The notes beneath the pieces were generated by a model. That model ran no database searches, was not told the origin of the DNA, and saw nothing but the letters and a program-made list of their open reading frames with translations. From an uncultured Lachnospiraceae bacterium (GTDB lineage: Bacteria > Bacillota > Clostridia > Lachnospirales > Lachnospiraceae): DNA of 32,496 bases. Shown one piece after another: positions 30,286-32,496 of this stretch. Position numbers and translations under genes: made by a program. Where the stretch lies: positions 1 through 32,496 of the forward strand of contig CAJUJR010000022.1 in NCBI GenBank assembly GCA_910586605.1. Direction: 5' to 3'. Within the stretch, counting starts at the first letter, position 1. Each line of letters starts with the position of its first letter.

Positions 30286-30612
30286 ATGCTGCATGAACTA
30301 GAAGTAATTTTGCATGCAATTGTAAATTTTACAATTATTATGCTGGAACTGATGGGCGTATTTATTATAGGTGTATCAGGAATTAAGGGGTTTTATAATT
30401 ATGTCAGGCATCGGCCAGAGGTAAAGCTTTCCCTTGCAAAGGGGCTTGCAATGGCACTGGAGTTTAAGATGGGAAGCGAGATCCTACGTACTGTTGTGGT
30501 CAGGGAATGGGAGGAGATTGCAACAGTAGCAGGAATTATTGTATTGCGTGCGGCTCTGGCGTTCCTTATTCATTGGGAGATTAAGGAAGAGGAAAAGCTG
30601 GAGCATCTTTAA
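30286..30612 (+). CDS. DUF1622 family membrane protein
   Basis: 108 aa with two or three membrane helices: residues about 8-30 (LHAIVNFTIIMLELMGVFIIGVS) and about 78-97 (IATVAGIIVLRAALAFLIHW), with the amphipathic LAKGLAMALEFKMGSEILRTVV segment between them. That central pattern, LALALEFKLGAEILRT-like followed by W-E..I....I..LR..L.F.I..E, is diagnostic of DUF1622, a small inner-membrane family of unknown function. ACGAGG precedes the ATG. Confidence 0.85.
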   Translation: MLHELEVILHAIVNFTIIMLELMGVFIIGVSGIKGFYNYVRHRPEVKLSLAKGLAMALEFKMGSEILRTVVVREWEEIATVAGIIVLRAALAFLIHWEIKEEEKLEHL

Positions 30613-30684
30613 TGCCCGTATACGCAACGAGTTGCATGCATCGGGTGTTGGTTTTAAGAAGTGGCGAAAATTGGGGGAATGCAT

Positions 30685-32427
30685 ATGTCGGTAAAACATG
30701 CACTGGGCTATCAGAATTATGAAGCAATGATGAAAAACCAAATATTTTATATTGATAAGACAAATTTTATCCGTGAGTGGTGGGATTATGCCGATATGGT
30801 AACATTGATTACACGTCCCCGCAGGTTTGGGAAAACGCTCAACATGAGCACGGTAGAATGCTTTTTTTCCAATAAATACAATGACAGAAGCGATTTATTT
30901 GAAGGGAAAAAGGTTTGGGAAGATAAGGGACTGAGAGAATTACAGGGGGCATATCCGGTTATTTCTATGAGTTTTGCAGGTGCTAAGTCAGGATATAATA
31001 AAGAAATGGGCAGTGAGATAAGGCTTGACAGTATAGGGGCAATGAAGATAGCAGTAAAAAAGATAATTGCCAGCATATATAGAAGTTTCAAGGAGATTAT
31101 GAAATCGGAGCAGTTGTTCGATGACGACGACAGGGAATATTTTGCATCAGTAAAGAAAGATATGGCAGATGAAACTGCAGCAACTGCTATTAGTATGCTT
31201 AGTATGTATCTTGAAAAATATTATGGGAAAAAAGCTATTATTCTTCTGGATGAGTATGATACGCCGATGCAGGAAGCATGGATTTATGGATACTGGGAGG
31301 AAGCTTCTGCTTTTTTTAAAAATTTTTTTGTGAATACCTTTAAAGAAAATGAAGGTATGGAACGTGGGCTTATCACAGGGATAACAAGGATATCAAAGGA
31401 ATCCATTTTCTCGGAACTAAATAATCTTAAAGTAGTAACAACCACCTCGGATAAATATGCTTCATGCTTTGGGTTTGCGGAAGAGGAAGTTTTTCAGGCT
31501 CTTGAAGATTCAGGCTTTGGTGCGCATAAAGAGGGCGTAAAAAAATGGTATGATGGTTTTACATTTGGGAAATATACGGATATTTACAATCCGTGGTCGA
31601 TTACATCTTTTATGGAAAATAATGCAGAATATGAAGCATATTGGGCGAATACAAGTTCTAACAATTTGGTAAGTACGCTGATACAGACAGGTGATGCCGA
31701 AGTAAAGAAAGCAGTTGGGGATTTGCTTGATGGCAAGAACATTGTAGCGCCAATTGATGAGCAAATTGTATTTAATCAGTTAAATGGGAATACGAATGCA
31801 ATTTGGAGTTTGTTTTTGGCATCTGGTTATTTAAAAATAATAGACAGGGAACCGCTTGTGGAGAATAGGGCAGATAGCATAAACTATACATTGGCGCTTA
31901 CAAATAGGGAAGTATTGTTTATGTTTCGGAATATGGTGAAAGGCTGGTTTGGAGTTGATGTGGCAGGTAGCGCTTATAATGATTTTGTCAAGGCAATGCT
32001 GCTTGATGATGTTGACTATATGAATGAATTTATGAATGAAATTGCATTGAACAGCTTTTCAAGCTTTGATATAACAAAAAGTGCAGCAGAGAATGACCAT
32101 CCAGAGCGGTTTTACCATGGTTTTGTGCTTGGCCTGATGGTAGGCCTGCAGGACAGGTTTGAGATTACATCAAACCGTGAGAGTGGTTTTGGACGTTATG
32201 ATATAATGCTCAAGCCTTATAATAAGGAAAAGGATGCAGCATATATATTTGAATTTAAGGTGTTTAGGCCTTCAAAGGAAATGACACTTGAGGATACCAT
32301 TGCCAGCGCACATGCCCAGATCGAGGATAAACAGTATGAGGCAGCGCTGGTTGCGGCTGGTTTTTTGCCAGAAAAAATAAAGAAGTATGGGTTTGCATTC
32401 CAGGGAAAGAGATGTTTGATAGGATAG
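30685..32427 (+). CDS. AAA-ATPase-like protein with C-terminal PD-(D/E)XK nuclease domain
   Basis: 580 aa from ATG 30685, chosen because GGGGGAA lies just upstream; GTG 30661 and ATG 30679 fit less well. N-terminal AAA-ATPase_like domain (PF09820 type): YQNYEAMMKNQIFYIDKT, a Walker A variant RPRRFGKTLNM (44-54), AIILLDEYDTPM as Walker B, GLITGITRISKESIFSELNNL as sensor region and WYDGFTFG-----YNPWS. The C-terminal domain has a PD-(D/E)XK pattern, GFGRYDIMLKP then AYIFEFKVF (D...E-x-K). These proteins occur in many copies in gut Bacteroidetes and Lachnospiraceae; a defence or mobile-element role is proposed but unproven. Intact. Its stop lies 16 bp before the terminal repeat. Confidence 0.9.
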   Translation: MSVKHALGYQNYEAMMKNQIFYIDKTNFIREWWDYADMVTLITRPRRFGKTLNMSTVECFFSNKYNDRSDLFEGKKVWEDKGLRELQGAYPVISMSFAGAKSGYNKEMGSEIRLDSIGAMKIAVKKIIASIYRSFKEIMKSEQLFDDDDREYFASVKKDMADETAATAISMLSMYLEKYYGKKAIILLDEYDTPMQEAWIYGYWEEASAFFKNFFVNTFKENEGMERGLITGITRISKESIFSELNNLKVVTTTSDKYASCFGFAEEEVFQALEDSGFGAHKEGVKKWYDGFTFGKYTDIYNPWSITSFMENNAEYEAYWANTSSNNLVSTLIQTGDAEVKKAVGDLLDGKNIVAPIDEQIVFNQLNGNTNAIWSLFLASGYLKIIDREPLVENRADSINYTLALTNREVLFMFRNMVKGWFGVDVAGSAYNDFVKAMLLDDVDYMNEFMNEIALNSFSSFDITKSAAENDHPERFYHGFVLGLMVGLQDRFEITSNRESGFGRYDIMLKPYNKEKDAAYIFEFKVFRPSKEMTLEDTIASAHAQIEDKQYEAALVAAGFLPEKIKKYGFAFQGKRCLIG

Positions 32428-32443
32428 ATAGTAACAGATAGTA

Positions 32444-32496
32444 GTTACTATTTACAGCCAATCGTAGCAGAATTTAAGTAAATAAAAAATATCTTC
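32444..32496 (-). repeat. Right copy of the inverted dispersed repeat (53 bp)
   Basis: Reverse complement of 33-85 with about five differences. The window ends precisely at its GAAGAT edge, which is what an assembly break or element boundary at a dispersed repeat would look like. Confidence 0.75.

Overview
The window looks like chromosome of a gut-type anaerobic Firmicute, most likely Lachnospiraceae (Clostridia). The evidence is AGGAGG-type ribosome sites with some TTG starts, a Thr-Pro stalk surface protein with a Lys-rich LRR-like C-terminus, a short ACT-type SerA, a CBS/DRTGG-type Mn pyrophosphatase, DUF4867 and DUF1622 proteins, and an AAA-ATPase-like/PD-(D/E)XK protein. No rRNA, tRNA or CRISPR array was seen.

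Layout. 1-3.7 kb is accessory: a dispersed-repeat copy, an XRE repressor (-), a 59-aa ORF with its own promoter, a secreted repeat surface protein with a 9-G tract in its signal-peptide region, and a relic of an Rpn-type nuclease/transposase. 3.8-11.4 kb holds dut and then a biosynthetic block leuB-ilvD-ilvB-serC-serA for branched-chain amino acids and serine, ended by a strong terminator. 11.5-13.7 kb is folC-folP. 13.7-16.3 kb is on the minus strand: a small protein with a highly structured leader, an RsmF-like rRNA m5C methyltransferase and a DUF4867 protein. 16.5-23.1 kb holds a nitrilase-family hydrolase, a 980-aa TPR/acidic/degenerate-AAA+ protein, a regulated Mn-dependent pyrophosphatase and an Mrp/Nbp35 Fe-S carrier ATPase with an elaborate leader. 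23.1-25.7 kb holds two terminators, a palindromic element, a DUF6128-like protein, a GNAT acetyltransferase and tadA. 25.9-27.6 kb is adk-map-infA, detached from the usual ribosomal-protein cluster. 27.6-32.5 kb is accessory again: palindromic elements, a PadR relic, a membrane-anchored serpin, a small secreted protein behind a duplicated promoter/operator, a DUF1622 membrane protein and an AAA/PD-(D/E)XK protein. The window ends exactly at an inverted copy of the repeat found near its start.

How it fits together. leuB, ilvD and ilvB cover three steps of valine/leucine/isoleucine synthesis, and serC-serA (overlapping by 1 nt) are two steps of serine synthesis. folC and folP are two steps of folate synthesis, and folate takes one-carbon units from serine. 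The intergenic spaces are unusually rich in structured DNA: four long palindromic elements, recurrent short motifs, a candidate H-type pseudoknot, a candidate three-way-junction leader, and a leader peptide plus SD-masking hairpin before mrp. The most novel candidates are the degenerate CbbX/SpoVK-like domain fused to TPRs (17343-20285), the mrp leader, the shared CAGAAATGAGG start-site module and the poly-G surface-protein switch.
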